A DNA stretch of 51,631 nt from NCBI RefSeq assembly GCF_019396345.1, contig NZ_JAHKRM010000015.1, forward strand, positions 1-51,631, written 5' to 3'. The notes under the pieces are model-generated. The model saw nothing but the letters and a program-made list of their open reading frames with translations, ran no database searches and had not been told where the DNA came from. The position numbers and the translations under genes are program-made. The DNA comes from Nonomuraea guangzhouensis. Lineage in GTDB: Bacteria; Actinomycetota; Actinomycetes; Streptosporangiales; Streptosporangiaceae. Below are positions 16,441 to 24,330 of this stretch, one piece after another (position 1 is the stretch's first letter; every line of letters starts with the position of its first letter).

Positions 16441-17062
16441 CTAGTCGCTGGGTTGATCGTTTTGATGTGTGCAGGCCAACCGTACGTGTCGGCGTTGGTT
16501 GGTGAGGTGGCGGAAGCCAAACGCCACGTGGGCGGCATCTTTGATGAGGCGGTTGGTTCCTTCGGTGCGGGCGTTGGTGACGCCTGTGGTGATGAAGGCC
16601 AGTTTCGGGCCACCAAGCGTCGATCGTCTGGGCCAGGGTGATCAGCTCAGGGATGTTGGAGGTGGCGCACCAGGTGGAGAACCGGAACAGCCGGTGAAAG
16701 ATCACCGAGCGGGGCTGCTGCTGGCGGGCGCAGGCCAGCAGGGAGCGTAGTTCTTCTTTGGCGATCCAGGCGGTGAGGATCTGTCCGGTGGGTTCTTGGT
16801 CGGTCAGGGCGTTCCACATGCGGGTGAAGGCCTGTTCGGTCAGGTTCTCGCGGGCACGGAGCAGGCGGCGGCGGTTGGCCCGTTCGGGGTCGGCGGCGCA
16901 GACTCGGCGGCCTCGCTGCTGGCGGGTGACGCGCTGACGGACGGCGGTGAGTGTTTTGTTGGCCAGGGCGATGAGGTGGAAGTGGTCGACCACGATGGTC
17001 GCGTGCGGCAGGGCCTGCCGGACGGCGGTGCGGTAGCAGGCGAGATCGAAGCCCGGCGTCAA
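16441..17062 (-). pseudogene. ISL3 family transposase remnant
   Basis: Minus-strand translation gives VVDHFHLIALANKTLTAVRQR and later ELITLAQTIDAWWPE. One base is then missing near 16612, and the next frame continues AFITTGVTNARTEGTNRLIK and HVAFGFRHLTNQRRHVRL to a TAG at 16441. These are hallmark C-terminal motifs of ISL3 transposases. The N-terminal zinc-binding and helix-turn-helix parts are absent, since similarity stops at 17062. A sequence like an ISL3 terminal repeat (TTCTTCGATTTTGAAG) lies at about 16413-16428. The element is truncated and frameshifted, so inactive. Confidence 0.78.
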
Positions 17063-17094
17063 AGGTCTTTTAAGTCGGGACGATCCAGAAGGAT

Positions 17095-17359
17095 TCAGGT
17101 GAGCACAAGTTCCAGTATCAGATCACCTGTCGCCAGCGCTAGGTAAACAATGTCTGGATCCTTGGTGTGTGGGAACTCCAGCATGCTGAACGTGCCGCCC
17201 AAGGCTGCATGAACCCTCCGATTTTCCATATCTTCGCTTCCGACCATTCCAGGCTCAACGCCGCCGCCCCGGCCGTTAGGTACAAGCCGTTACGCAGGTC
17301 GCGCAGGTAAGGGCGAACTGGCGACGCGGCACTGTGGAGCCCGTCCACGTCTCGGCCAT
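17095..17359 (-). pseudogene. XRE/DUF5753 regulator pseudogene with internal deletion
   Basis: The minus strand from ATG 17359 reads MAETWTGSTVPRRQF, a typical start of XRE/DUF5753 regulators. After a frame change it reads YLRDLRNGLYLTAGAAAL and LEWSEAKIWKI, the first part of the helix-turn-helix. It then jumps to GGTFSMLEFPHTKDPDIVYL and LATGDLILELV, which belong near the C-terminus of such proteins, and stops at 17095. Roughly 170-200 central residues are missing. The interval 17360-17503 next to it holds no recognisable gene. Confidence 0.65.
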
Positions 17360-17503
17360 TGCCTACCTTCCATCGAGGGCCGTAAATCGTGGAAGCGGAT
17401 GCGGCGAAGCAGGCGCAATGATCGAGGCTCCGCCCTCGGCTACGAACGCGTCTTACCCATGACGCAGACGTTCACCTCAGAGCTCCCTGAACCCATGCCG
17501 GGT

Positions 17504-17707
17504 TCAGGCCAGGTCGAACTCCCCGTCCTTGGCGCCTGCCAGAAAGGCGCGCCACTCACCGGGAGTGAAGATCAGCGCCGGTCCGCTGCGATCCTTGCTG
17601 TCCCGAACCGCGACAACGTTCGGAAGGCTGTGAGCCACCTCAACGCAGTTGTTGCCGCTGCCGCTGTGGCTGCTCTTGTGCCAATCGGCCTGTGAGAGAT
17701 CAATCAT
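17504..17707 (-). CDS. DUF397 domain protein
   Basis: The 67-residue protein begins MIDLSQADWHKSSHSGSGNN and contains CVEVAHSLPNVVAVRDSKD and FTPGEWRAFLAGAKDGEFD. Together these are the full DUF397 signature (W.KSS.S...CVEV, VRDSK, F...EW..F). Such small proteins almost always follow XRE/DUF5753 regulators in actinomycetes, as here. Its ATG overlaps the regulator's stop by eight bases, so the pair is translationally coupled. Known relatives act as partners or antagonists of the regulator in control of development. The longer open frame to 17860 lies within the regulator gene and is not used. Confidence 0.9.
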   Translation of the reverse strand: MIDLSQADWHKSSHSGSGNNCVEVAHSLPNVVAVRDSKDRSGPALIFTPGEWRAFLAGAKDGEFDLA

Positions 17708-18545
17708 CCGATAGATCCTCCTTGGTTTCAGAGATGAGCCGCAGGGAGTCTTCCGGGGACAGGGCCGCACCGCGGATCCGCTCGAATATGAGCGTACATC
17801 GTTCGACTTGCTCTGTGCTCTCGACGTAGATGTCGCCGGCCGTGCTCTCCACGTAGGCAACGTTGGGGTCGTTCTCGTCGGAGAAGCTGAGGATGGTGAA
17901 GGCTCCTTCCAGTCCTGCGTGTTCCCCTGTGTGGTAGGGAAGGACCTGGATTGTTATGTTGGTCCGCCTGGCCGCTATCAGCAACGCTTCCAGTTGTTCG
18001 TGCATCACTCGACGGCCGCCGATCGGGCGGCGGAGGACAGCTTCATCCAGGATGGCGTTGAGGCTCGGTGCGTTCGGCTGACTGAGCAGCGTACGTCGCG
18101 CCATACGCGCCATGACACGGCGCTGCGCGTCGCCCTCGGGGCGATGCATAGAGATCACGGTTCGGGCATAGTCTTCGGTTTGCAGGAGACCTGGGATGAG
18201 TTGGACTTCCCACTGGCGAATCAGAGCCGCCTCGTCTTCCAGCCCGATGTAGGAGCCGGTGAACACGTCGGCATAGGCGGTCCACCATCCGCGCTGGCGT
18301 ACCTCGCTGGCGAGCTGTATCAGGCCGGCGCGCTCCGACGAATTGGCTCCGTACAGATCGCAGACGGCGGCAACGTCGGAACGACTTGCCATCGTACGGC
18401 CGGTTTCGATGCGGCTTACCTTGCTTCGGCTCCAGCCGAGTTGAGCGGCGGCGGCCTCGGGGGTCAATCCTTTTTCTTCTCGCATTCTGCGCAATTCGCG
18501 CGAAAGTCGCCGCAATCTCACTGTCGGACTGTAGGTCGATGGCAT
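17700..18545 (-). CDS. XRE family regulator with DUF5753 domain
   Basis: The 281-residue protein has an N-terminal helix-turn-helix (ELRRMREEKGLTPEAAAAQL, then GWSRSKVSRIETGRTM). A DUF5753 sensor domain follows, with ALIRQWEVQLIPGLLQTEDYAR, LDEAVLRRPIGG, NITIQVLPYHTGEHAGLEG and VAYVESTAGDIYVE. The ATG at 18545 gives the usual family length. A GTG at 18599 would add 18 residues, and neither start has a clear ribosome site. It forms a unit with the overlapping DUF397 gene. Two dyads at 18607-18693 are candidate autoregulatory sites. Related systems influence sporulation and antibiotic production; the target here is unknown. Confidence 0.92.
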   Translation of the reverse strand: MPSTYSPTVRLRRLSRELRRMREEKGLTPEAAAAQLGWSRSKVSRIETGRTMASRSDVAAVCDLYGANSSERAGLIQLASEVRQRGWWTAYADVFTGSYIGLEDEAALIRQWEVQLIPGLLQTEDYARTVISMHRPEGDAQRRVMARMARRTLLSQPNAPSLNAILDEAVLRRPIGGRRVMHEQLEALLIAARRTNITIQVLPYHTGEHAGLEGAFTILSFSDENDPNVAYVESTAGDIYVESTEQVERCTLIFERIRGAALSPEDSLRLISETKEDLSDD

Positions 18546-18606
18546 GGAGGCCAGTGTGCCAGGTAGGCGATGGGCGGACCCATCAATTGTTTCAATCACT
18601 TAGAAA

Positions 18607-18693
18607 GTGCACAGTGCATTGACGGGTAGCGCAGAGTAGGGCCATGATGACTGCGTACGGAAAGGCGGATGCGTGAAATGGTGCAATCTGCAC
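18607..18693. promoter_or_regulatory. Two related dyads, candidate XRE operators
   Basis: GTGCACAGTGCAT (18607-18619) and GTGCAATCTGCAC (18681-18693) share the form GTGCA-N3-TGCAY. They lie in the divergent region between the XRE gene and the small genes to its right. The first is 62 bases upstream of the XRE ATG. Spacing and symmetry suggest operators, though binding by the neighbouring XRE protein is an inference. The rest of 18600-18777 shows no gene. Confidence 0.4.
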
Positions 18694-18777
18694 AGTTCTC
18701 TTCGTACGTGATCTATATGATGTTATGGCCATAGGTCGGGCGGGTTCCTTCATTCATGCGGTTGGCGCCTCCTGGCC

Positions 18778-18978
18778 ATGGGCGAGCACATGGCGGTAGA
18801 TCTGCGGCGAGGCAAGCCCCTGAACTGGTCGTACGACATCGTGACGCGTCTGGACGGCTACGAGCCGGGGCGTTTAAGGCTGTTGGTCGAGTACCGGCAG
18901 GTGCAGTACGAAAGATGCAATTTCGCAGACCCGGGCATTGTGCTTATACGGCGTGAATGCCCCTATTGGTTCCTGTAG
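18778..18978 (+). CDS. Small hypothetical protein
   Basis: The 66-residue ORF contains DLRRGKPLNWSYDIVTRLDG and ends RRECPYWFL. No family is recognised, no ribosome site precedes ATG 18778, and an internal ATG at 18790 is also possible. Support comes from its location in a same-strand run leading into the coupled ATPase gene and from its non-random composition. It may not be translated. Confidence 0.3.
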   Translation: MGEHMAVDLRRGKPLNWSYDIVTRLDGYEPGRLRLLVEYRQVQYERCNFADPGIVLIRRECPYWFL

Positions 18979-18997
18979 GTGATGGGCGGTTGGAGCG

Positions 18998-19216
18998 ATG
19001 AGGCATAGCCGGACGCGGCCCATTCGGGATCGAGATGAATCCCTCTGTTTGGAGGGGTCGGCCTGTGTTATGCGTCAAAAGAGGGTGCCCGCCCTGGTTC
19101 AGTTACTACGCGGCGGGGAGCTGTTCATCACCATTTCGAGCGGCCAGGGCCGACTCGGAGAGGTGGGCGAGCTCGACGTGAACGTGTCTGGTCGAACCTG
19201 GGAGCTTGCGCAATGA
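18998..19216 (+). CDS. Small hypothetical protein coupled to ATPase gene
   Basis: The 72-residue ORF ends LDVNVSGRTWELAQ, and its TGA overlaps the ATG of the following ATPase gene (ATGA at 19213-19216), a common sign of translational coupling. GGAG lies very close to ATG 18998, and an internal ATG at 19070 follows GGAGGGG at a longer distance. The family is not recognised. The overlap is the main reason for accepting it. Confidence 0.4.
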   Translation: MRHSRTRPIRDRDESLCLEGSACVMRQKRVPALVQLLRGGELFITISSGQGRLGEVGELDVNVSGRTWELAQ

Positions 19217-19647
19217 GCGGGCTGTTCCTGGCCGAGATCGTGTTGCCGGGGGTGAAGAGTTCGGTATCGGTGGCTCGCCGGTGTGTGGCTGAGGTCTTGA
19301 TCGTCGCGGGGCACGAGGATGTGAGTGATGTCCGGCTGGCGGTCAGCGAGTTGGTGACGAACGCCGTGGCGCACACCGCATCCGGCGAGCCCGGCGGGTT
19401 CGTCACGGTGGAGGTCTCCTCCTTGGATGCCGTGATGGCCTACATCGAGGTGATCGACGACGGGTCAGCGGTGACCGTTCCCGAGGTGCATAAGGCCGAC
19501 GCCGAGGAGTGTGGCGGGCGAGGGCTGTGGCTGGTGGAAGCGGTCGCGGCGAGATGGGGCGTGCGCGATGAGGGCTACCGGCGGCGGGTGGTGTGGGCGG
19601 AGATGTCCACGAAAAGCGGTACATCTGCCTGTGCGGTAAGGAGGTGA
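19213..19647 (+). CDS. Anti-sigma-factor-type ATP-binding protein (HATPase_c_2)
   Basis: The 144-residue protein is a single GHKL ATPase domain like RsbW/SpoIIAB-related proteins of actinomycetes. It has an N box (AVSELVTNAVAHT), a G1 box (VIDDGSA) and a G2 box (GGRGLWLVEAVAARWG). No membrane or sensor domain is present. Such proteins bind sigma factors or anti-anti-sigma factors, or partner with DUF397/XRE modules, which lie just upstream here. The start overlaps the preceding ORF. Its target sigma factor is not visible in the window. Confidence 0.85.
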   Translation: MSGLFLAEIVLPGVKSSVSVARRCVAEVLIVAGHEDVSDVRLAVSELVTNAVAHTASGEPGGFVTVEVSSLDAVMAYIEVIDDGSAVTVPEVHKADAEECGGRGLWLVEAVAARWGVRDEGYRRRVVWAEMSTKSGTSACAVRR

Positions 19648-19656
19648 GGGCGCGAA

Positions 19657-19974
19657 GTGAGGTGCTTTGGAGTGTCCTGGATGGATGATCCAGCGTGGTT
19701 TCCTCCGCAATGCATCAGCCGGCACCCGTACCCGGCGCGGTCGCATGCCGAGAAGCTGATATGGAACGTGCCATATGGCCATGATGTGCGGGTCGTCGCG
19801 TGGACGTGCGAGTGCAGCAGCCCGTTCTACGTGCTGTGTCAGGCGGGCGGGCAGCGGTTCATTCGGCGTACCCGAAGCGGGCCGGACAAGCGGATCGTCG
19901 ACGAAAGCGATCGATGGCCGGACAAGCAGGCGGATGCGCAGTGGAACGCCTTGTTGCTCGGTCTCCTCCACTGA
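19657..19974 (+). CDS. Hypothetical protein, 105 residues
   Basis: The product reads WMDDPAWFPPQCISRHPY near its N-terminus, with CECSSPFYVLCQAGGQRFIRR in the middle. The GTG at 19657 is preceded nine bases earlier by a near-perfect AAGGAGGTGA (19638-19647) that overlaps the upstream gene's end, so it is probably co-transcribed with the ATPase. An ATG at 19681 with GGAG eight bases before it is an alternative. Several Cys and His residues are present, but no clear metal site can be assigned. The gene ends before a strong terminator. Confidence 0.6.
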   Translation: MRCFGVSWMDDPAWFPPQCISRHPYPARSHAEKLIWNVPYGHDVRVVAWTCECSSPFYVLCQAGGQRFIRRTRSGPDKRIVDESDRWPDKQADAQWNALLLGLLH

Positions 19975-20014
19975 GGAGACGAGGCGTGGAACCAAAACGA
20001 TCGCCCATTACTGA

Positions 20015-20044
20015 CGTGGCGGGCGCCGACCGGCGCCCGCCACG
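20015..20044. terminator. Bidirectional terminator hairpin
   Basis: CGTGGCGGGCGCC (20015-20027) and its exact complement (20032-20044) form a 13-bp stem with a four-base loop. It lies between the convergent genes ending at 19974 (plus) and 20054 (minus). There is no U tract, as is usual in actinomycetes. Confidence 0.8.
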
Positions 20045-20053
20045 CAAGTGGGG

Positions 20054-21460
20054 TCAGCGGTGCCAGAGGACGGCTGAGGTGGTGGTGCTGTTGAGGGTGA
20101 CGTCGCCGTTCCAGGTCAGGAACGACTGCTGGGGGAGGTAGTTCTGGCCCAGGAGGAAGCCGCGCTTGATCGCCGTGACATGCACAGTGGCGCCCGTGTC
20201 GGTGCCGACCACGACGCGGTGGGCGGTCACCTCGGCGATGTCGTCAGCCGTCGTGCCCGCGGGCAGTTCGACCGTGGTCGCCGCCGGGTCGTCGCGCTGG
20301 ATGGACCAGGTCGGGTCCACATGGTTCGACAGATAGACGGTCTCACCGCTGACCAGACGTACGCCGAGCGCGACCCCGACCCAGGACGACCCCGCGTTCG
20401 CCGGCTGCGTGGTCTTCTTGACCACCGCGTACAGGTAGTTGCGCTGGTCGCTCACCTCGGGCGTGGTCGGTGTGGTGGCCGAGGGGGCCTCGATCTTGCT
20501 CTCGCGGAGCATCTCCTTGGCCATGATCTCGTACGTCCACGGGTTGGCGTCCATGAGGTACTCGCGGGCCTCGCCGGCCGGGAGCGTCGGCAGGTACGAC
20601 AGGAAGAACCGCATGGGGTCGTCCACGGTGTCGCACATGTTGTTGTTCGACGTGCAGGTCTGCAGGAGGGCGTGGTCGTTCTCGTACTTGCCGGTGAAGT
20701 GCAGGGTCTGGTGGTCGGGGGCCTGGTAGGTGTCGCTGCCCTCGACGCGGTCGCCGTTCGCGTCTACTTCGACGCTGTAGATCCACTCGATGTCGGTCGT
20801 GCGGCCCCAGCGGGCCATCAGCGCTGGTGTGTTCGTGCCGCCGTCCTCGTTGCTCCACACCACCGAGTACGTGAGCTTCGTGTGGCCGGGGGTGGCGGCC
20901 GGTACCGAGTCGTGCCAGGCGATGAGCGGGGTGTCGGTGGTCGCGTTCTGGTACGGGGTGCCAAGGGCGGCGAGGTTGCGGCCGTAGACGACGGGTGCGT
21001 AGCGCAGTACCAGGTTGTCGGGGGTGCCCTGCGCGTGCGTCGAGACCTTCAGCGTGTCCACCACGACGGATTTGCTCGGTGCGGCGGAGCGCTCGGCGGC
21101 GAAGTGCAGACGTAGCTGGTGCACACCTGCGGTGAGTCGGCCCAGGGCGAGCTGCCGGTGGAGGCGCTGGCTGCCGGAGACCACGAGGTCGGTGACGTAT
21201 CGGTTGTCGACCGAGACGGACACGACCGCCGATTCGGCGCCCTTCGACGCCCAGTCCGTGCCTGGCGCGGATACGTTCAGGTCGATGAGTGCCTCGCCGG
21301 ACTTCCGCACGACGACGGGCAGCCGCGGGTCCGGGCGGTCGCGGCGGACCTCGATGGGCCGCGTGTGGGTGGTGTCAGTCGGCTTGCTCTGTGCCGTAGC
21401 CGGTACGGCCAAGCCGGCCAGGATGGCGACCGTCGCGGTCAACAGGGGGACAACTCGCAT
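20054..21460 (-). CDS. Secreted protein of unknown function, Vps62-like
   Basis: The 468-residue protein starts with a clear Sec signal peptide (MRVVPLLTATVAILAGLAVP, cleavage probably after ATAQS). GGAGG precedes the ATG at a slightly long distance. Residues 25-150 look like a beta-sandwich module (SVSVDNRYVTDLVVSGSQRL). The region VLRYAPVVYGRNLAALG followed by LTYSVVWSNEDGGTNTP and RTTDIEWIYSVEVDANG recalls the Vps62 family seen in fungi and some bacteria. This family call is tentative. Two cysteines (LQTCTSNNNMCDTV) may form a disulfide. It is transcribed towards the terminator at 20015-20044; 21461-21624 upstream contains only its promoter region. Confidence 0.75.
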   Translation of the reverse strand: MRVVPLLTATVAILAGLAVPATAQSKPTDTTHTRPIEVRRDRPDPRLPVVVRKSGEALIDLNVSAPGTDWASKGAESAVVSVSVDNRYVTDLVVSGSQRLHRQLALGRLTAGVHQLRLHFAAERSAAPSKSVVVDTLKVSTHAQGTPDNLVLRYAPVVYGRNLAALGTPYQNATTDTPLIAWHDSVPAATPGHTKLTYSVVWSNEDGGTNTPALMARWGRTTDIEWIYSVEVDANGDRVEGSDTYQAPDHQTLHFTGKYENDHALLQTCTSNNNMCDTVDDPMRFFLSYLPTLPAGEAREYLMDANPWTYEIMAKEMLRESKIEAPSATTPTTPEVSDQRNYLYAVVKKTTQPANAGSSWVGVALGVRLVSGETVYLSNHVDPTWSIQRDDPAATTVELPAGTTADDIAEVTAHRVVVGTDTGATVHVTAIKRGFLLGQNYLPQQSFLTWNGDVTLNSTTTSAVLWHR

Positions 21461-21624
21461 CAGGGGGATTCCTCCGCTGCATGGACTGCGTCGCGGGCGG
21501 GATGAATCGCGCCCTCGAGCAGGTCCGATGAGATGCCAGATCTAATGATCGAAACTAACCGGCCGGACAACGCCGGGAAAGCGGTCGTTGAAGAACGGGA
21601 CAACCTAGGAGCCCCGGCCACGGG

Positions 21625-21650
21625 CGAGCCCACAGGTCGCTGTGGGCTCG
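21625..21650 (-). terminator. Terminator hairpin after M14 carboxypeptidase gene
   Basis: CGAGCCCACAG (21625-21635), loop GTCG, and CTGTGGGCTCG (21640-21650) form a perfect 11-bp stem 25 bases beyond the stop of the minus-strand peptidase gene. It separates that gene from the secreted-protein gene further left. Confidence 0.75.
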
Positions 21651-21674
21651 CTTCGTGTGGCGGCCTGAGAGGGA

Positions 21675-24221
21675 TCAGGGTGTGGTGACGGCCGCGCCCG
21701 TGACGGACGTCGACCAGTACAGGGCCCTAGCTACCTGCGGGAACAGGCCCTTGGGGTGGTTGCGGAACATCGGTTCGGTGCCGAACAGCACCACGGCCGC
21801 GCCCCTCTCGTCACGGCCGCTGACCACGGCCGCCTGGCCTCTGGCCGCGTCCTGGCCGCCGGTCCCGTCGGGGTTGGGGCGCCAGTGGCCGGAGACCAGC
21901 GGGCCTTCGGTCGCGTACGCCTGCTCGACCGTGACCTCGGGGCCGAGCCCGGTGAACCAGCGCGGCGAGTACACGAACGAGTAGCCGGGCGAGCCGCTGC
22001 CCACCGGACCGGTTGAGGAGACCACGCGAGCGACGCCGTTGGCGTCGCCGCGTCCGGCGACGGAGGTCGCGGTGAGCAGTCCGGCGGCCGTGTTGAAGGC
22101 GGCGCCGGTGCTGCCTCGGGTGACCACGCCGCCCGAGGTGAGGAATGCGTCGAGTGCTGCCTTGGCCGCCGGGTTGAGCGCCGTGTAGCTCAGCCCGCTG
22201 GAGACGAACAGGACGTCGGTCCCGCTCCAGTCGAAGCCGCCGTTGAGGGTGGCCGTGGAGATCGGGGTGACGGGGAAGCCCAGCTCGCGCAGGGTGAACA
22301 GCTCGTCCGCCGAGGTGGCCGCCGCGATCCGCACCTGGGTGAGCGGCGTACCCCCAACAGAGCCTGCCGGGGTGAACGCCACGCCGTAGTGGTCGGAGAC
22401 CGTGCGCGCGACCTGCCGGGCGGCGGCCGGCACGATCACGGTGCCGTCATGAACCCAGGTCACCGTCACCCCCTGGGCCAGCAGCGCGTTCAACGCCATG
22501 ACCTCCTTGGCGTCGATCACCTTCAGCGCGAGCGCGCCGTGGCCCCTAGGGACCGAGCCCGTCGGTGCGGCGGCCTTGACCGGCTCAAAAGCACGCGCCT
22601 GGAGGGAGGTGACGCCGTCCACGGTGGCGCCCCAGAGCAGGGCGTGGCTCCAGCCGGAGATGTCGTACATGGCATCGACCCTGGGGGAGATGTCGGCGCC
22701 CGCCTCCAGCATCACGTTGGCCAGGCCGCGCTTGGGCTGGCGCATGTCGACGACGTACGAGCCCGCCGGATACGTCCTGCCACCCGCCCGGAACGAGCCC
22801 TTGGCCCGCCCCACCTCGACGTCGTTCGCGATGAGGTGGTCCACCAGCCGGGCCGCGGCCGTCGCGGAACGCTGCCCGCCGCCCGCCGGGATCACGTACG
22901 CCCGGGGGAAGGTGGTGTTGTACACGTCCTCGGGGCCGAAGCCGGGCACGATGCCGAGCGGCACGGTCCTGGACGGCTCGCCCGCGGCGCCCCGGCGGAA
23001 GACCTCGATCTGGTCGGCGATCAGCTGGTCGTGCCTGGCCCGCACGAAGCCGTACGTCGCCCGGATCGCGGCGGCGGCGATGGCGGTGTTGATCCCGGAG
23101 CGGCGGCGCAGCTCGTCGACGGGCAGATTGGTGTAGTCGGAGCCGTTGACGCGCAGCGGGATCTCGACGGTGTGCGAAGCGACCGCGCCATGGAACGGCG
23201 CGTACTGCGGGCTGAAGATCGGTGGCCAGTCGTCCCAGCCTTCGGCGGAGTCGCGGAACGGGATCTGCGGCGGGTACACGCCGTCGGCCTCGGGCGTGTG
23301 CCCCAGGGCCTTGATGGCGGCCTCCATGCCGAGCCCGTTGGCGTAGGTGTTCTTGATGAACAGGTCGTACTCGTAGTTGGCTCCGTGCGGCGGCGTCGTG
23401 GGCTCGATGAGCGTGCCGTTGACGTAGCCGTGCAGGTCGATCATGGTGACCGGCTGGGTGTCGATCATCACCTGGCGCATCGCGCGTACCTCGGACTGCG
23501 AGGCGGTGACGAAGTCGCGGTTGAGGTCGAAGCCCGCGCCGTTGACGCGCACCCCGTTGACGCGGCCGTCGGGGTTGGCGGTGACGTTGAAGTACAACCG
23601 CGTGCGGCTGAGCAGGTCGGCGACCGCGGGATCCGCGCTGGTGGCGAGCTCCTCGATCACCCGCAGAGTGGCGTCGGTGCCCTCCCACTCGTTGCCGTGG
23701 ATGTTGTTGTTGACGAACAGCGGCGCCTTGTACTTCCTGGGCAGCCCACGGTCGCGGGCCGCCGCTGCCGAATCGTGCTCGATGCGGTCACGGATCCTGC
23801 TCTGCTCGCGCGCCTCCTCGCGGCTCTCCGGTGCGGTGACGGTGACGAGGTAGAGGTCGCGGCCCTGGTACGAGCGGCCGATGATCTCCGCGCTCACCCG
23901 TTTGCTCCGCTGCTGCAGGTCGTTCAGTCTGGGCGCGATGCCGTGGTACGGCACGAGGCCGAGCTTGATGGAGGCGTCGGCGGGGTTCTCGGCGGGGATC
24001 GGGAGCTGGTTCTGCCGGGGGTAGCCGCGGTTCCGCTCGTGGAACGGCTCCTCAGTAGCGGCGCGGAGCGTCTCGGCGGACACGTCCGCCGCCTGCTCGT
24101 TCCGCTCGGGACCGTTGCCGAAGTCCCGTACGGCCGGCGGGGGCGGCTCGGCGGCGTGGGCCGTCGCGGCCGTGGGAGTCAGGAGAACGGCGATGCTCAA
24201 GAGGGCGATGGATAAACGCAA
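21675..24221 (-). CDS. Secreted M14 family zinc carboxypeptidase, 848 residues
   Basis: The TTG at 24221 follows GGAGGT by five bases and gives an immediate signal peptide (SIALLSIAVLLTPTAATAHA); the longer frame to 24347 lacks this. The M14 peptidase domain (about residues 75-400) shows the zinc ligands His and Glu in NNNIHGNEWEG. It also has the substrate-binding ANPDGRVNG/DLNRDF segment, TMIDLHGY with the third ligand His, and VASHTVEIPLRV with the probable catalytic Glu. The second half (about 400-848) is a long accessory region including PRAYVIPAGGGQ and DVLFVSSGLS, and has glutamine-amidotransferase-like flavour. It probably trims peptides outside the cell. A terminator follows at 21625-21650. 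Confidence 0.88.
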   Translation of the reverse strand: MRLSIALLSIAVLLTPTAATAHAAEPPPPAVRDFGNGPERNEQAADVSAETLRAATEEPFHERNRGYPRQNQLPIPAENPADASIKLGLVPYHGIAPRLNDLQQRSKRVSAEIIGRSYQGRDLYLVTVTAPESREEAREQSRIRDRIEHDSAAAARDRGLPRKYKAPLFVNNNIHGNEWEGTDATLRVIEELATSADPAVADLLSRTRLYFNVTANPDGRVNGVRVNGAGFDLNRDFVTASQSEVRAMRQVMIDTQPVTMIDLHGYVNGTLIEPTTPPHGANYEYDLFIKNTYANGLGMEAAIKALGHTPEADGVYPPQIPFRDSAEGWDDWPPIFSPQYAPFHGAVASHTVEIPLRVNGSDYTNLPVDELRRRSGINTAIAAAAIRATYGFVRARHDQLIADQIEVFRRGAAGEPSRTVPLGIVPGFGPEDVYNTTFPRAYVIPAGGGQRSATAAARLVDHLIANDVEVGRAKGSFRAGGRTYPAGSYVVDMRQPKRGLANVMLEAGADISPRVDAMYDISGWSHALLWGATVDGVTSLQARAFEPVKAAAPTGSVPRGHGALALKVIDAKEVMALNALLAQGVTVTWVHDGTVIVPAAARQVARTVSDHYGVAFTPAGSVGGTPLTQVRIAAATSADELFTLRELGFPVTPISTATLNGGFDWSGTDVLFVSSGLSYTALNPAAKAALDAFLTSGGVVTRGSTGAAFNTAAGLLTATSVAGRGDANGVARVVSSTGPVGSGSPGYSFVYSPRWFTGLGPEVTVEQAYATEGPLVSGHWRPNPDGTGGQDAARGQAAVVSGRDERGAAVVLFGTEPMFRNHPKGLFPQVARALYWSTSVTGAAVTTP

Positions 24222-24330
24222 GGAAGACCTCCCTGGTACGGAAGTGATCTCGCCGGATCCGTACCACGAAGCGGGTCCACGCACCAGCCCCGGCGTTCTC
24301 AGCCGTGAAACGGGCTGATAAGAATGCGGA

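Noticed and set aside
17399..17695. Plus-strand frame with SALGY near its start, reminiscent of IS3 integrase ends
   Set aside because: The match is a few residues only, and most of the frame is antisense to the DUF397 gene.
22389..24215. A 608-codon plus-strand frame within the M14 peptidase gene
   Set aside because: Antisense shadow of a gene with all catalytic motifs.
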